From Streptococcus marimammalium DSM 18627 (GTDB lineage: Bacteria > Bacillota > Bacilli > Lactobacillales > Streptococcaceae), in assembly GCF_000380045.1 (NCBI RefSeq), contig NZ_KB904357.1, positions 95,219 to 159,218 on the forward strand: a stretch of 64,000 bases of DNA, in the 5' to 3' direction. The translations under genes and the position numbers were made by a program. The notes under the pieces were generated by a model that saw only the letters and a list, made by a program, of their open reading frames with translations, did not search any database and was not told the origin of the DNA. Positions 26,683 through 35,915 of the stretch are shown here, one piece after another (the first letter of the stretch is position 1; every line of letters starts with the position of its first letter).

Positions 26683-28047
26683 ATGGCTAAGAAAAAAACA
26701 GTTTATATTTGCCAAGAATGTGGGTATAATTCTCCCAAATACCTAGGTCGTTGTCCAAATTGTTCAGCTTGGTCTTCTTTTATTGAAGATATACCTATTA
26801 CTGAGATAAAAAATGCGCGTATATCATTAACAGGAGAAAAAAGTCAACCCGTCAAATTAAAGGATGTCACTTCAAATCATTTTTCACGTATTAAAACGGA
26901 CATGCCTGAGTTTAATCGTGTTCTAGGTGGTGGTCTTGTGCCGGGAAGTCTTGTTTTGATTGGTGGAGATCCAGGTATTGGAAAATCAACGCTTCTTCTT
27001 CAAGTATCAACACAACTCGCTCATCAAGGGACGGTCCTTTATGTTTCTGGTGAAGAGTCTGCCCAACAAATCAAATTACGTAGTGAGCGTTTGGGTGATA
27101 TTGACAATGGTTTTTACGTCTACGCAGAAACCAACATGCAATCTATCCGTGTAGAAATTGAAAAAATTCAACCAGATTTTCTCATTATAGACTCTATCCA
27201 AACGATTATGAGTCCAGATATTTCTAGTGTGCAAGGTTCAGTCAGCCAGGTGAGAGAAGTCACTGCTGAACTCATGCAAATAGCTAAAACCAATAATATT
27301 GCTATCTTCATTGTCGGTCATGTTACTAAAGAAGGTACTCTTGCTGGCCCAAGATTGTTAGAACATATGGTTGATACGGTTCTTTATTTTGAAGGGGAGA
27401 GGCAACACACCTTTAGAATTTTACGAGCCGTAAAAAATCGTTTTGGCTCTACTAACGAGATTGGTATTTTTGAAATGCAATCTCTTGGTTTGGTTGAAGT
27501 GTTAAATCCTAGTCAAGTTTTTTTAGAGGAGCGATTGGATGGTGCGACAGGTTCAGCCATTGTCGTGACAATGGAAGGAACAAGGCCAATTTTAGCGGAA
27601 GTACAAGCTCTTGTGACACCAACAGTTTTTGGTAATGCTAAGCGTACGACAACAGGTCTTGATTTTAATCGTGCAAGTCTCATTATGGCAGTCTTAGAAA
27701 AACGCTGTGGTTTACTTTTACAAAATCAAGATGCCTATCTTAAATCTGCGGGAGGTGTCAAATTAGATGAACCAGCTATTGATTTAGCAGTAGCGATTGC
27801 TATTGCTTCAAGCTATAAAGATAAATCAACTAATCCTCAAGCTTGTTTTATTGGAGAGATTGGTCTAACCGGTGAAATTAGAAGAGTTAATCGACTCGAT
27901 CAACGAATCAATGAAGCAAGTAAACTCGGCTTTACTAAAATTTATGTGCCAAAAACTGCTTTAATAGGTTTAGAAATTCCAAAAAATATAGAAGTTATTG
28001 GTGTATCAACGGTGAATGAAGTCCTACAGAAGGTATTTGGAGGTTAG
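26683..28047 (+). CDS. radA: DNA repair protein RadA/Sms
   Basis: This 454-residue RecA-like branch-migration helicase acts in recombination and, in streptococci, in transformation. It has an N-terminal zinc finger (CQECGYNSP, then CPNCSAW), Walker [12 protein letters not shown], the RadA signature KNRFGS and a C-terminal Lon-like domain. It follows dut by 2 bases with little room for its own ribosome site, so coupling is likely. Confidence 0.96.
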   Translation: MAKKKTVYICQECGYNSPKYLGRCPNCSAWSSFIEDIPITEIKNARISLTGEKSQPVKLKDVTSNHFSRIKTDMPEFNRVLGGGLVPGSLVLIGGDPGIGKSTLLLQVSTQLAHQGTVLYVSGEESAQQIKLRSERLGDIDNGFYVYAETNMQSIRVEIEKIQPDFLIIDSIQTIMSPDISSVQGSVSQVREVTAELMQIAKTNNIAIFIVGHVTKEGTLAGPRLLEHMVDTVLYFEGERQHTFRILRAVKNRFGSTNEIGIFEMQSLGLVEVLNPSQVFLEERLDGATGSAIVVTMEGTRPILAEVQALVTPTVFGNAKRTTTGLDFNRASLIMAVLEKRCGLLLQNQDAYLKSAGGVKLDEPAIDLAVAIAIASSYKDKSTNPQACFIGEIGLTGEIRRVNRLDQRINEASKLGFTKIYVPKTALIGLEIPKNIEVIGVSTVNEVLQKVFGG

Positions 28048-28107
28048 GGATATTAATGAGCAATGATTTAAAGTGGTTTGTTGACTATAAAATGAAAAGG
28101 AGAATAA

Positions 28108-28602
28108 ATGTCTTACTTTGAAAAATTTTTAGAAGCTAATATGGCCTATATCAATCTTCACGGAACTTCTCACCTTCCCTTGATGCCCAAAACTAAGGTA
28201 GCTATTGTGACTTGTATGGACTCACGATTGCATGTTGCTCAAGCACTAGGTTTAGACTTGGGTGATGCCCATATTCTGAGAAATGCTGGTGGCCGAGTGA
28301 CTCCTGACATGATTCGCTCTTTAACTATTTCTCAACAATTATTAGGAACTAGAGAAATTGTTGTTCTCCATCACACGGATTGTGGAGCTCAAACTTTTAC
28401 TAATGATGCTTTTAAACTGCAACTTAAAAAAGATTTAGCTGTTGATGTATCAGACTATGATTTTTTACCTTTTGAAAATCTTGAAGAAAGTGTTAGAGAA
28501 GATGTTGACATTTTAAAAAAATCACCCCTTATCCCAGACGATGTTTTAATCTCTGGAGCCATCTATGATGTTGATACAGGTCGAATGGTAGAAGTAAAAT
28601 AA
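28108..28602 (+). CDS. beta-class carbonic anhydrase
   Basis: This 164-residue zinc enzyme interconverts CO2 and bicarbonate. The zinc ligands are Cys36 in CMDSR (with Asp38-Arg40), His89 and Cys92 in HTDCG. NAGGRVTPDM is also typical. AAAGGAGAA precedes the ATG. It follows radA by 60 bases, as in related streptococci, and may supply bicarbonate for carboxylation reactions. Confidence 0.93.
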   Translation: MSYFEKFLEANMAYINLHGTSHLPLMPKTKVAIVTCMDSRLHVAQALGLDLGDAHILRNAGGRVTPDMIRSLTISQQLLGTREIVVLHHTDCGAQTFTNDAFKLQLKKDLAVDVSDYDFLPFENLEESVREDVDILKKSPLIPDDVLISGAIYDVDTGRMVEVK

Positions 28603-28661
28603 AATATTCGAAACTATCTAATAACAAATACCATAATACACAGTTAAGAAAGGATAATATC

Positions 28662-29372
28662 ATGATAGATAACCGCATGTCATACACTATAAGTGAAGCG
28701 TCACAATTTCCACTAGTTGAAATAAAACTTGATCAAGGAGAACAAGTGTACATTCAACAAGGGTCAATGATTTACCACACGCCAAATGTTGTTTTAAAAA
28801 CCAGATTAAACAGTAAAGGTTCCGGTCTTGGAAAACTTGTAGGTGCTATCGGTCGTTCAGTGGTTTCAGGAGAGTCAGCTTTTATCACAGAAGCTGTTGC
28901 CGAATCAAACAATGGTAAACTCGCTTTAGCACCAGCTACACCTGGTGAAGTTATTCCTTTAGAGATTGGTCCTAAACAATATCGTTTGAATGATGGAGCC
29001 TTTTTAGCGCTTGATGGATCTGCATCATATACAATGGAACGTCAAAGTGTAGGGCGTGCTCTTTTAGGTGGACAAGGTGGCTTTTTCATCATGACAACAA
29101 AAGGTTCGGGAACACTTTTAGCCAATGCTTTTGGTTCCATCAAAAAAATAGAGTTAGCTAACGACACGATAACAATCGATAATGCTCATGTCGTCGCATG
29201 GAGTCAGGAATTGGATTATGATATCCATTTAGAAAATGGTTTTTTACAATCTATTGGAACTGGAGAAGGGATTGTTAATACTTTTTCTGGTACTGGTGAG
29301 ATTTATGTGCAAAGTCTTAATATTGAAACTTTTGCTAATGTTTTAAAACGTTATATTCCATCGAAAGCATAA
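28662..29372 (+). CDS. AIM24-family (TIGR00266) protein
   Basis: This 236-residue protein has the AIM24 beta-sandwich pattern: GEQVYIQQGSMIYHT near the start, GRSVVSGESAFIT in the middle, then repeated glycine-rich strands such as GGQGGFFIMTTKGSG and AHVVAWSQELDYD. No signal peptide or catalytic motif is visible. The bacterial role is unknown. An AAGAAAGGA site precedes the ATG. Confidence 0.85.
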   Translation: MIDNRMSYTISEASQFPLVEIKLDQGEQVYIQQGSMIYHTPNVVLKTRLNSKGSGLGKLVGAIGRSVVSGESAFITEAVAESNNGKLALAPATPGEVIPLEIGPKQYRLNDGAFLALDGSASYTMERQSVGRALLGGQGGFFIMTTKGSGTLLANAFGSIKKIELANDTITIDNAHVVAWSQELDYDIHLENGFLQSIGTGEGIVNTFSGTGEIYVQSLNIETFANVLKRYIPSKA

Positions 29373-29447
29373 GAATGTTCCAAAAAAGTTGTGCAATATT
29401 TTTAAGAAACCTTAGTTTTGTGAGCTAAAGAAGTATTAAACTTGTGA

Positions 29448-29453
29448 TATAAT
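29448..29453 (+). promoter_or_regulatory. gltX: gltX extended -10 promoter
   Basis: TATAAT with TGA directly before it makes TGATATAAT (29445-29453). I see no good -35 at 17 bp. The TAGGAGAAC ribosome site follows. Confidence 0.55.
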
Positions 29454-29484
29454 ATAATGATTGAAATAGGATAGGAGAACTATT

Positions 29485-30951
29485 TTGACTAATAAGATTC
29501 GTGTGCGCTATGCACCAAGTCCGACAGGACTATTACACATTGGTAATGCTCGTACGGCATTATTTAACTATTTATACGCTCGCCACCACGGTGGAGACTT
29601 TATCATCCGGATTGAAGATACTGACCGTAAGCGTCATGTGGAGGATGGCGAACGTTCACAACTAGATAATTTAAAATGGCTAGGGATTGACTGGGATGAA
29701 AGCCCTGTTAACCCAAAGGAAGATTTTGGCCCTTATCGCCAATCAGAACGCCTTGATATTTATCAAAAATACATTGATGAATTACTAGAAAAAGGCCTCG
29801 CCTATAAATCTTATGTCACAGAAGAAGAATTAGCTACTGAGCGTGAACGCCAAGAAGCAGCCGGTGAAACTCCTCGCTATGTCAATGAATTTCTAGGAAT
29901 GACCGACGAAGAAAAAGAGGTTTATATCGCTGATAGAATAGCTAAAGGTATTGTGCCAACGGTTCGTTTAGCAGTTAATGAAGAAGGCATCTATCAATGG
30001 CAAGATATGGTTAAGGGTGAGATTAGTTTTGAAGGGGCAAATATCGGTGGAGACTGGGTTATCCAGAAAAAAGATGGCTACCCAACCTATAATTTTGCCG
30101 TTGTTATTGACGATCACTTGATGGCGATTAGTCATGTTATTCGTGGTGATGACCATATCGCAAACACACCAAAACAACTCATGGTTTATGAGGCTTTAGG
30201 TTGGAAGGCTCCAGAATTTGGTCATATGACGCTTATTATTAATAGCGAGACTGGAAAGAAGCTCTCAAAACGTGATACCAACACTCTACAATTCATCGAA
30301 GACTATCGTCAAAAAGGCTATCTCCCAGAAGCTGTCTTTAACTTTATTGCACTTCTTGGCTGGAATCCTGGTGGAGAAGAAGAAATTTTTTCACGTGATG
30401 AATTGATTAAACTGTTTGATGAAAACCGTTTGAGTAAATCACCAGCAGCCTTTGATCAAAAGAAATTAGACTGGATGAGTAACGACTATATTAAAAATGC
30501 CGAAGCTGGTAAGATTTATGAACTGGCTAAACCATTTTTAGAAAAAGCAGGTCGCCTTAATGAAAAATCAAAAGACTTGGTTGCCCTTTATCAACCTCAG
30601 CTAGTCTCTATTGATACAATTGTTCCGTTAACAGATTTGTTCTTTTCTGCTTTTCCAGAGTTAGGCGAGGCAGAAAAAGAAGTTTTACGAGGTGACACCG
30701 TTGTAACCGTCCTTGGACAGTTTAAAGAAAAGTTAGAAGCTTTGTCAGATGATGATTTTAAGCCAGAAAATATCTTCCCACAAATTAAAGCTGTTCAAAA
30801 AGAGACAGGTATAAAAGGGAAAAACCTCTTTATGCCAATTCGTATCGCTGTTTCTGGGGAAATGCATGGTCCTGATTTACCAAATACTATTTATTTGCTT
30901 GGTAGAAAACAATCGATTGAACATATTAACAATATTTTAAAAACCTTGTAA
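29485..30951 (+). CDS. gltX: glutamyl-tRNA synthetase
   Basis: This 488-residue class I synthetase charges tRNA-Glu and probably mischarges tRNA-Gln. It has [16 protein letters not shown] (HIGH motif) and [11 protein letters not shown] (KMSKS motif). It starts with TTG after ATAGGAGAAC; the first residues after it ([14 protein letters not shown]) fit the family exactly, so no upstream ATG is needed. A perfect terminator follows. Confidence 0.96.
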   Translation: MTNKIRVRYAPSPTGLLHIGNARTALFNYLYARHHGGDFIIRIEDTDRKRHVEDGERSQLDNLKWLGIDWDESPVNPKEDFGPYRQSERLDIYQKYIDELLEKGLAYKSYVTEEELATERERQEAAGETPRYVNEFLGMTDEEKEVYIADRIAKGIVPTVRLAVNEEGIYQWQDMVKGEISFEGANIGGDWVIQKKDGYPTYNFAVVIDDHLMAISHVIRGDDHIANTPKQLMVYEALGWKAPEFGHMTLIINSETGKKLSKRDTNTLQFIEDYRQKGYLPEAVFNFIALLGWNPGGEEEIFSRDELIKLFDENRLSKSPAAFDQKKLDWMSNDYIKNAEAGKIYELAKPFLEKAGRLNEKSKDLVALYQPQLVSIDTIVPLTDLFFSAFPELGEAEKEVLRGDTVVTVLGQFKEKLEALSDDDFKPENIFPQIKAVQKETGIKGKNLFMPIRIAVSGEMHGPDLPNTIYLLGRKQSIEHINNILKTL

Positions 30952-30953
30952 GC

Positions 30954-30985
30954 AAAAAATCTATCAGTTTTCTGATAGATTTTTT
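30954..30985 (+). terminator. gltX terminator
   Basis: AAAAATCTATCAG pairs perfectly with CTGATAGATTTTT around four bases. Confidence 0.9.
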
Positions 30986-30995
30986 AAATTTTTTT

Positions 30996-31334
30996 TCAAC
31001 CTGTTTTAAGAGTTCTTCTAATCGTTTTTTTGATAGTTAACGTGCTCAAGTTCCTTTTCTCTATTTTCAATTTCTTCAAGTAAAACGGCCTTATTTTCCT
31101 ATAATTGTTCTTTAGAACCACACTTTGTATCGTGTAACCACTTGATTCGAAGAATTGACTTGATTGAAAAACCAAAATCACCTAAAGCAATAATATTTTC
31201 GAGGTCTTCACAATCTTTTTTTGACCAATCATAGTGAGTTCCTTTTTTTCGGGAGAAAGAAAGCCTTTTTCAATATAAATTCGTAAGCTATCTCGCGAAA
31301 TTCGGTATTTTTTCACGACAGTTCCTGTTTTCAT
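30996..31334 (-). pseudogene. decayed MerR-family regulator
   Basis: From the ATG ending at 31334 the frame reads TGTVVKKYRISRDSLRIYIE and KGFLSPEKK, a MerR DNA-binding domain. At a run of seven Ts (31243-31249) one base is missing; adding it restores KKGTHYDWSKKDCEDLENII and FGFSIKSIL. An in-frame TAG follows KEQL, and a second seven-T run (31025-31031) causes another frameshift inside the coiled coil. Three lesions make it a pseudogene. It diverges from the small membrane-protein gene over a MerR-type promoter. Confidence 0.75.
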
Positions 31335-31345
31335 TAGTCATCTCC

Positions 31346-31376
31346 TTGACAGGGGCTTGGCCCCTCATTTTATAAT
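31346..31376 (+). promoter_or_regulatory. MerR-type operator-promoter with 19-bp spacer
   Basis: A perfect TTGACA (31346-31351) and perfect TATAAT (31371-31376) are separated by 19 bp, too long for normal RNA polymerase but standard for MerR-controlled promoters. The spacer holds the dyad AGGGGCTTGGCCCCT (31351-31365), placed where MerR proteins bind and twist DNA. Confidence 0.75.
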
Positions 31377-31403
31377 GAAGAAAAGATAAGAAAGGAGACA
31401 AGG

Positions 31404-31715
31404 ATGTTCTCACTCATTCTACCCCTAATCTATGTATTTCTAATAGCTTTAGCCGTTATAAATAACTATCAAAAAATGCCTCTATGGCTTTTATTGCTTA
31501 ATATGATACCAATTGTATTGGTGATTGCAAGCTTCTCTATTTTTTTACTAGGATTCTTTTCGGTAATTAACTTGCACTATATCATAATTGCTAGCTTAAT
31601 AGCTTTTTTAATGATCAGACCCATCAATGGTCAGCTGATTTATCAAGAAGTTCATCTTTCTCATATAGTTACTCATGGTTTGATAACAGTAATGCTTGTG
31701 TTTGTTTTACTATAG
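31404..31715 (+). CDS. small hydrophobic membrane protein
   Basis: This 103-residue protein has about four membrane segments and almost no soluble part. AAGGAGACAAGG precedes the ATG. It is driven by the MerR-type promoter upstream. I recognise no family, and no cysteines or charged motifs hint at metal binding. The context suggests a stress- or ligand-induced membrane protein whose neighbouring regulator is now broken. Confidence 0.7.
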   Translation: MFSLILPLIYVFLIALAVINNYQKMPLWLLLLNMIPIVLVIASFSIFLLGFFSVINLHYIIIASLIAFLMIRPINGQLIYQEVHLSHIVTHGLITVMLVFVLL

Positions 31716-31855
31716 AGCAAATGATTTTTTTATCAGTTGCTCTATTTACTTAAATTTTTGCCTCATCTACAATAAATATTAAGATTTAACAGAAGTTTTT
31801 TGTTTGAAAAATCAATTGAAAATGGTTTGTTTTCAAGGGATTGAAGGCAGTAACG

Positions 31856-31960
31856 TTGTTTTTATAGAAGTGTCATGGTATAATATAATCTTGTGAGATT
31901 AATAAACAAGACATCTCGTTGGTAAGACAAATGACTAGACTTATTATTTTGTGGTATAAT
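31856..31960 (+). promoter_or_regulatory. rnpA: two tandem promoters upstream of rnpA
   Basis: TTGTTT (31856-31861), 17 bp and the extended -10 TGGTATAAT (31876-31884) form the first promoter. A second TGGTATAAT (31952-31960) lies about 76 bases downstream, 30 bases before the TTG start. Both -10 elements are identical over nine bases. Confidence 0.65.
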
Positions 31961-31990
31961 AATAGTAATTTAGATACTTGGAGTCGTATT

Positions 31991-32332
31991 TTGAAGAAAA
32001 CCTATCGTGTAAAAAGTGATAAAGATTTTAAGGCTATTTTTGATCATGGCAAGAGTGTAGCTAATCGTCATTTTGTTTTATACTACTTAGATAAAAATCA
32101 TGCACATTTTAGAGTTGGTTTATCTGTTAGTAAAAAATTAGGAAATGCTGTGGTAAGAAATAGTATTAAACGCAAAATCCGTCATGCTTTTATGGAGATA
32201 TCACAAGATATCGCTCACAAAGACTATGTGATAATTGCACGTAAAGGTGTAGAAAAAATAGACTATCAAGCTATAAAAAAAAATATGATTCATGTGTTTA
32301 GCTTAGCTAAATGCTATTCAAAGAAAGGTTGA
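31991..32332 (+). CDS. rnpA: ribonuclease P protein component
   Basis: This basic 113-residue protein assists the RNase P RNA in trimming tRNA 5' ends. The family signature SVSKKLGNAVVRNSIKRKIR is complete. I choose the TTG at 31991 (KKTYRVKSDKDF), with GGAG upstream, because a start at 31919 would add 24 unusual residues and would cover the second promoter. It starts a conserved rnpA-yidC-khpB operon. Confidence 0.94.
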   Translation: MKKTYRVKSDKDFKAIFDHGKSVANRHFVLYYLDKNHAHFRVGLSVSKKLGNAVVRNSIKRKIRHAFMEISQDIAHKDYVIIARKGVEKIDYQAIKKNMIHVFSLAKCYSKKG

Positions 32333-32335
32333 CCA

Positions 32336-33151
32336 TTGAAAAAGAAACTTAAGTTATCATTTTTAGCTCTAATCTTACTTGTTATTTTGACAGCCTGTGG
32401 CACTAGTGAAATAGCTGCTAATTCAGATAGCATATGGGATAAATTTGTTTATTTCTTCGCTGAGATGATTCATGCTTTATCATTTAATGACCGTATTGGT
32501 GTTGGAATTATCCTCTTTACCTTGGTAATTAGAACAGTTCTTTTACCAGTTTACAACATGCAAATGAAATCTAGTCAAAAGATGCAGGAAATTCAGCCCA
32601 AATTAAAAGAATTGCAAAAAAAATATCCTGGTAAAGACACAAATAGTCGTATGCTTCTTGCAGAAGAGACACAACAACTATATAAAGAAAATAATGTAAA
32701 CCCTTATTCTAGTTTTATTCCATTATTTATTCAAATGCCAGTTCTTTTGGCACTTTATCAGGCTCTTTCTCGAGTTGCCTTTTTAAAAACAGGAACTTTT
32801 TTATGGCTTGAAATTGCAAATCCAGATCCATACTTTATTCTGCCAGTATTGGCTGCTATTTTTACTTTCTTATCAACTTGGTTAAGTAACAAAGGTATTA
32901 GAGAGAAAAATGGTGTCCTAACTGCAATGATGTATGTGATGCCAATCATGATTTTAGTGATTGGTATTAATATGGCTAGTGGTATTGCACTTTATTGGAC
33001 AATTTCAAATGCTTATCAAGTTTTTCAAACATTAATTTTTAATAATCCTTTTAAGAAAATAGCTGAATTCGAACGAATAGAACGTGAAGAAAAAGAAAAA
33101 CAAGCAAAGATAAGACGTGCTAAGAAAAAAGCACAAAGAAAGAAAAAATAA
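32336..33151 (+). CDS. yidC: membrane protein insertase YidC (lipoprotein type)
   Basis: This 271-residue Oxa1/YidC-family protein inserts and folds membrane proteins. It has a lipoprotein signal (VILTAC, Cys21), then five predicted helices with the family start [17 protein letters not shown], and a highly basic C-tail ([12 protein letters not shown]) that binds ribosomes. It starts with TTG, 3 bases after the rnpA stop. As Gram-positives often carry two YidC paralogs, this is the copy in the rnpA operon. Confidence 0.95.
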   Translation: MKKKLKLSFLALILLVILTACGTSEIAANSDSIWDKFVYFFAEMIHALSFNDRIGVGIILFTLVIRTVLLPVYNMQMKSSQKMQEIQPKLKELQKKYPGKDTNSRMLLAEETQQLYKENNVNPYSSFIPLFIQMPVLLALYQALSRVAFLKTGTFLWLEIANPDPYFILPVLAAIFTFLSTWLSNKGIREKNGVLTAMMYVMPIMILVIGINMASGIALYWTISNAYQVFQTLIFNNPFKKIAEFERIEREEKEKQAKIRRAKKKAQRKKK

Positions 33152-33161
33152 GGAGAATATT

Positions 33162-34085
33162 ATGGTTTTATTCACAGGAAAAACTGTTGAAGAGGCTATT
33201 GAAAATGGCCTAAAAGAACTTAATATTTCACGATTAAAAGCTCATATTAAGGTTGTTTCTCGTGAAAAAAAAGGTTTCTTAGGATTTGGTAAAAAATTAG
33301 CACAGGTAGAAATTGAAAGTATCAGTGAATCCATTATCAATAAAGCTGATAGAAAAGCTGTTAGAGGGGTTCCAGAGGAGATTAACAAGAAAAATGCACC
33401 GGTAAAATCTAGTCTAGAAGATACTGTGGAACTTGGTAAAGTAACAAGCATCATCAAAGAAATGGAAGAAAAAGGTGAGCTGATTGATGAGAGTGTTAAA
33501 GAACAATTACTAGAAAGCAAGAAATCACCTCAAACAATTTTACAAGAAACAGGTCATATCAATGTTTTAAAAGAATTGAGTTCTGAAAAAAATCAAGAGA
33601 ATAACAAAAAAGAAACAGACATAGTTTCTATTGAAGAAGCCAGCCACAATGTTTCAAATTACATTTCCAAAATTATCTATGAAATGGATTTGGAAGCAAC
33701 AATTGATATTACTTATATTCATCGCCAAATTAATCTTAAGATTGACACCCCAGATCCTGGTAGAGTTATTGGATATCATGGTAAAGTGTTAAAATCGCTA
33801 CAACTATTAGCACAAAATTATCTCCATGATCATTATTCAAAAACATTTTCAGTTTCTGTTAATGTTCATGATTATGTTGAACACAGAACTAAAACTCTGA
33901 TTGATTTTTCTAAAAAAATTGCTAAACGTGTTCTAGAATCCGGTGAACATTATGAAATGAACCCTATGAGTAATACAGAACGAAAGGTTATCCATAAAAC
34001 TATTGCAGCAATTGAAGGAGTTAATAGTTATTCTGAAGGAAATGATCCTAACCGCTATGTTGTGGTAATTCCAGATAATGATTAA
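33162..34085 (+). CDS. khpB: RNA-binding protein KhpB (Jag)
   Basis: This 307-residue cytosolic RNA-binding protein partners with KhpA in controlling cell elongation and division in streptococci. It has an N-terminal Jag-N domain (MVLFTGKTVEEAIENGL), an acidic linker, a KH domain (RVIGYHGKVLKSLQLLAQN) and an R3H domain near NTERKVIHKTIAAIEGV. ATG 33162 follows AAGGAGAA and is preferred over an upstream start overlapping yidC. Confidence 0.94.
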   Translation: MVLFTGKTVEEAIENGLKELNISRLKAHIKVVSREKKGFLGFGKKLAQVEIESISESIINKADRKAVRGVPEEINKKNAPVKSSLEDTVELGKVTSIIKEMEEKGELIDESVKEQLLESKKSPQTILQETGHINVLKELSSEKNQENNKKETDIVSIEEASHNVSNYISKIIYEMDLEATIDITYIHRQINLKIDTPDPGRVIGYHGKVLKSLQLLAQNYLHDHYSKTFSVSVNVHDYVEHRTKTLIDFSKKIAKRVLESGEHYEMNPMSNTERKVIHKTIAAIEGVNSYSEGNDPNRYVVVIPDND

Positions 34086-34113
34086 AAAAGAATGGTTCAA
34101 CCATTCTTTTTTG
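34084..34113 (+). terminator. rnpA-yidC-khpB terminator
   Basis: AAAAGAATGGTT pairs with AACCATTCTTTT around CA, then Ts. Confidence 0.87.
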
Positions 34114-34164
34114 CTATCTGAAATTTCAGTTTTGATTGATTTTTAAATTATTAATATACAAGTC

Positions 34165-34193
34165 TTGCAAACTGTTTGAGAAAGCTATATAAT
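34165..34193 (+). promoter_or_regulatory. promoter of the SPFH protein gene
   Basis: TTGCAA (34165-34170), 17 bp and TATAAT (34188-34193). AAGGGGG follows before the ATG. Confidence 0.72.
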
Positions 34194-34214
34194 TTATAAA
34201 AAGGGGGTTATTAT

Positions 34215-35117
34215 ATGTTAATCATAACATTTTTGCCATTTATTTTTATTCTGCTATTAATTTTAGCAGTTGTTATCAGTACTCTCTATGTCGTTAGACA
34301 ACAGACGGTAGTGATTATAGAGCGTTTTGGTAAGTATCTGAAAACGTCCACTAGTGGAATTCATATAAGAATGCCGTTTGGTATTGATCGATTAGCAGCA
34401 CGGATTCAACTACGTTTGCTTCAAAGTGATTTAATTGTTGAAACAAAGACACAAGACAACGTATTCGTTACTCTAAATATAGCAACTCAATATCGTGTCA
34501 ATGAAAATAATGTCATGGATGCATATTATAAACTCATGCGTCCAGAAGAGCAGATTAAATCATACATTGAAGATGCCCTTCGTTCATCTGTTCCTAAACT
34601 AACACTAGATGAACTCTTTGAGAAAAAAGATGAAATCGCGCTTGAAGTCCAACATCAAGTAGCTGAGGAAATGTCTAGTTATGGTTATATCATTGTTAAA
34701 ACTTTGATTACTAAAGTGGAGCCAGATGCGGAAGTTAAGCAATCAATGAATGAAATTAATGCAGCGCAACGAAAACGAGTAGCTGCCCAAGAACTAGCAA
34801 ATGCAGATAAGATTAAAATTGTTACTGCAGCAGAAGCTGAGGCAGAAAAAGATCGCTTACATGGGGTTGGTATTGCTCAACAACGTAAAGCTATTGTTGA
34901 TGGGTTGGCAGACTCTATCCAAGAGCTAAAAGATGCTAATATTAGTTTAAATGAAGAACAAATCATGTCTATATTGTTGACCAACCAATACTTAGATACC
35001 TTAAATACCTTTGCATCAAGTGGCAATCAAACAATTTTCTTGCCAAATAATCCAGATGGTGTTGAAGATATTAGAACACAAGTATTGTCAGCATTGAGAG
35101 TGAAAAATCACAACTGA
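34215..35117 (+). CDS. SPFH/band 7 (stomatin-like, QmcA-type) membrane protein
   Basis: This 300-residue protein has one N-terminal membrane helix (about residues 3-26), then a band 7 domain starting VVIIERFGKYLKTSTSGIH, and an Ala/Glu-rich coiled coil (AAEAEAEKDRL). It probably forms ring-like scaffolds in membrane microdomains. The ATG follows an AAAGGGGGTTA site. It is a single gene closed by a terminator shared with glnQ. Confidence 0.9.
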   Translation: MLIITFLPFIFILLLILAVVISTLYVVRQQTVVIIERFGKYLKTSTSGIHIRMPFGIDRLAARIQLRLLQSDLIVETKTQDNVFVTLNIATQYRVNENNVMDAYYKLMRPEEQIKSYIEDALRSSVPKLTLDELFEKKDEIALEVQHQVAEEMSSYGYIIVKTLITKVEPDAEVKQSMNEINAAQRKRVAAQELANADKIKIVTAAEAEAEKDRLHGVGIAQQRKAIVDGLADSIQELKDANISLNEEQIMSILLTNQYLDTLNTFASSGNQTIFLPNNPDGVEDIRTQVLSALRVKNHN

Positions 35118-35136
35118 TTTACTTTTTTATCCTATT

Positions 35137-35168
35137 AAAAAAGGCCACTCAAGTGAGTGGTCTTTTTG
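35137..35168. terminator. terminator between convergent SPFH and glnQ-like genes
   Basis: AAGGCCACTC pairs with GAGTGGTCTT (one G-U pair), with Ts on the right and As on the left, so it may serve both genes. Confidence 0.83.
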
Positions 35169-35174
35169 TCATTT

Positions 35175-35915
35175 TTATTTCAAAAAGCGTTTTAGAAATT
35201 CTTTTGTTCTTTCTTCTTTTGGTGTTTCAAAAATTTGTTCTGGGCTTCCTTTTTCAGCGATAACACCCTTATCCATAAAGATAACGAGATCAGAAACGTC
35301 ACGAGCAAAATCCATTTCGTGCGTTACAATAATCATTGTTAAACCTAACTTAGCTAAATCTTGCATGGTTTTTAAAACTTCACCAACCATTTCAGGGTCA
35401 AGGGCTGATGTTGGTTCATCAAAAAGAATGGCTTCGGGATCAAGAGCTAGTGCTCTTGCTATGGCAACTCTTTGTTTTTGGCCACCAGATAATTGTTTTG
35501 GTTTGGCGAGCCAATATTGTTCTGTCATACCAACTTGATCTAAATTAGCTTTGGCAATCCGTTCGGCTTCGTTTTTGTCTCTTTTTAAAACTGTTGTTTG
35601 AGCGACCATAACATTTTCTAGGACGTTGAGATTGTTAAATAAATTGAATGATTGAAAAACCATCCCCAACTTCTCGCGATAAGTGGTTAAATCAAATCCT
35701 TTGTCAAGAACATTTTTCCCATGATAAAGAATTTCCCCTTCGGTTGGGGTTTCAAGAAGGTTAATTGATCTAAGAAGAGTAGATTTTCCAGAACCTGAAC
35801 TACCAATAATCGAAATAACTTGACCTTTCTTAATTGTTAAGGAAATGTCTTTTAGAACTTGATTTTGTCCATAAGATTTTTTAAGGTGTTTAATATCAAG
35901 TATGGTATCAGTCAT
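35175..35915 (-). CDS. glnQ: polar amino-acid ABC transporter ATPase (GlnQ-like)
   Basis: This 246-residue ATPase has Walker [12 protein letters not shown], signature [16 protein letters not shown], Walker [13 protein letters not shown] and switch [10 protein letters not shown], all intact. GGAGGTGA precedes its start, which overlaps the end of the fused receptor-permease gene by 8 bases. It powers that transporter, and may also serve the ATPase-less system at 387-1949, although that is a guess. Confidence 0.93.
   Translation of the reverse strand: MTDTILDIKHLKKSYGQNQVLKDISLTIKKGQVISIIGSSGSGKSTLLRSINLLETPTEGEILYHGKNVLDKGFDLTTYREKLGMVFQSFNLFNNLNVLENVMVAQTTVLKRDKNEAERIAKANLDQVGMTEQYWLAKPKQLSGGQKQRVAIARALALDPEAILFDEPTSALDPEMVGEVLKTMQDLAKLGLTMIIVTHEMDFARDVSDLVIFMDKGVIAEKGSPEQIFETPKEERTKEFLKRFLK

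Noticed and set aside
31919-31990. N-terminal extension of RnpA
   Set aside because: The added residues are unlike RnpA and the DNA there contains a TGGTATAAT promoter element.
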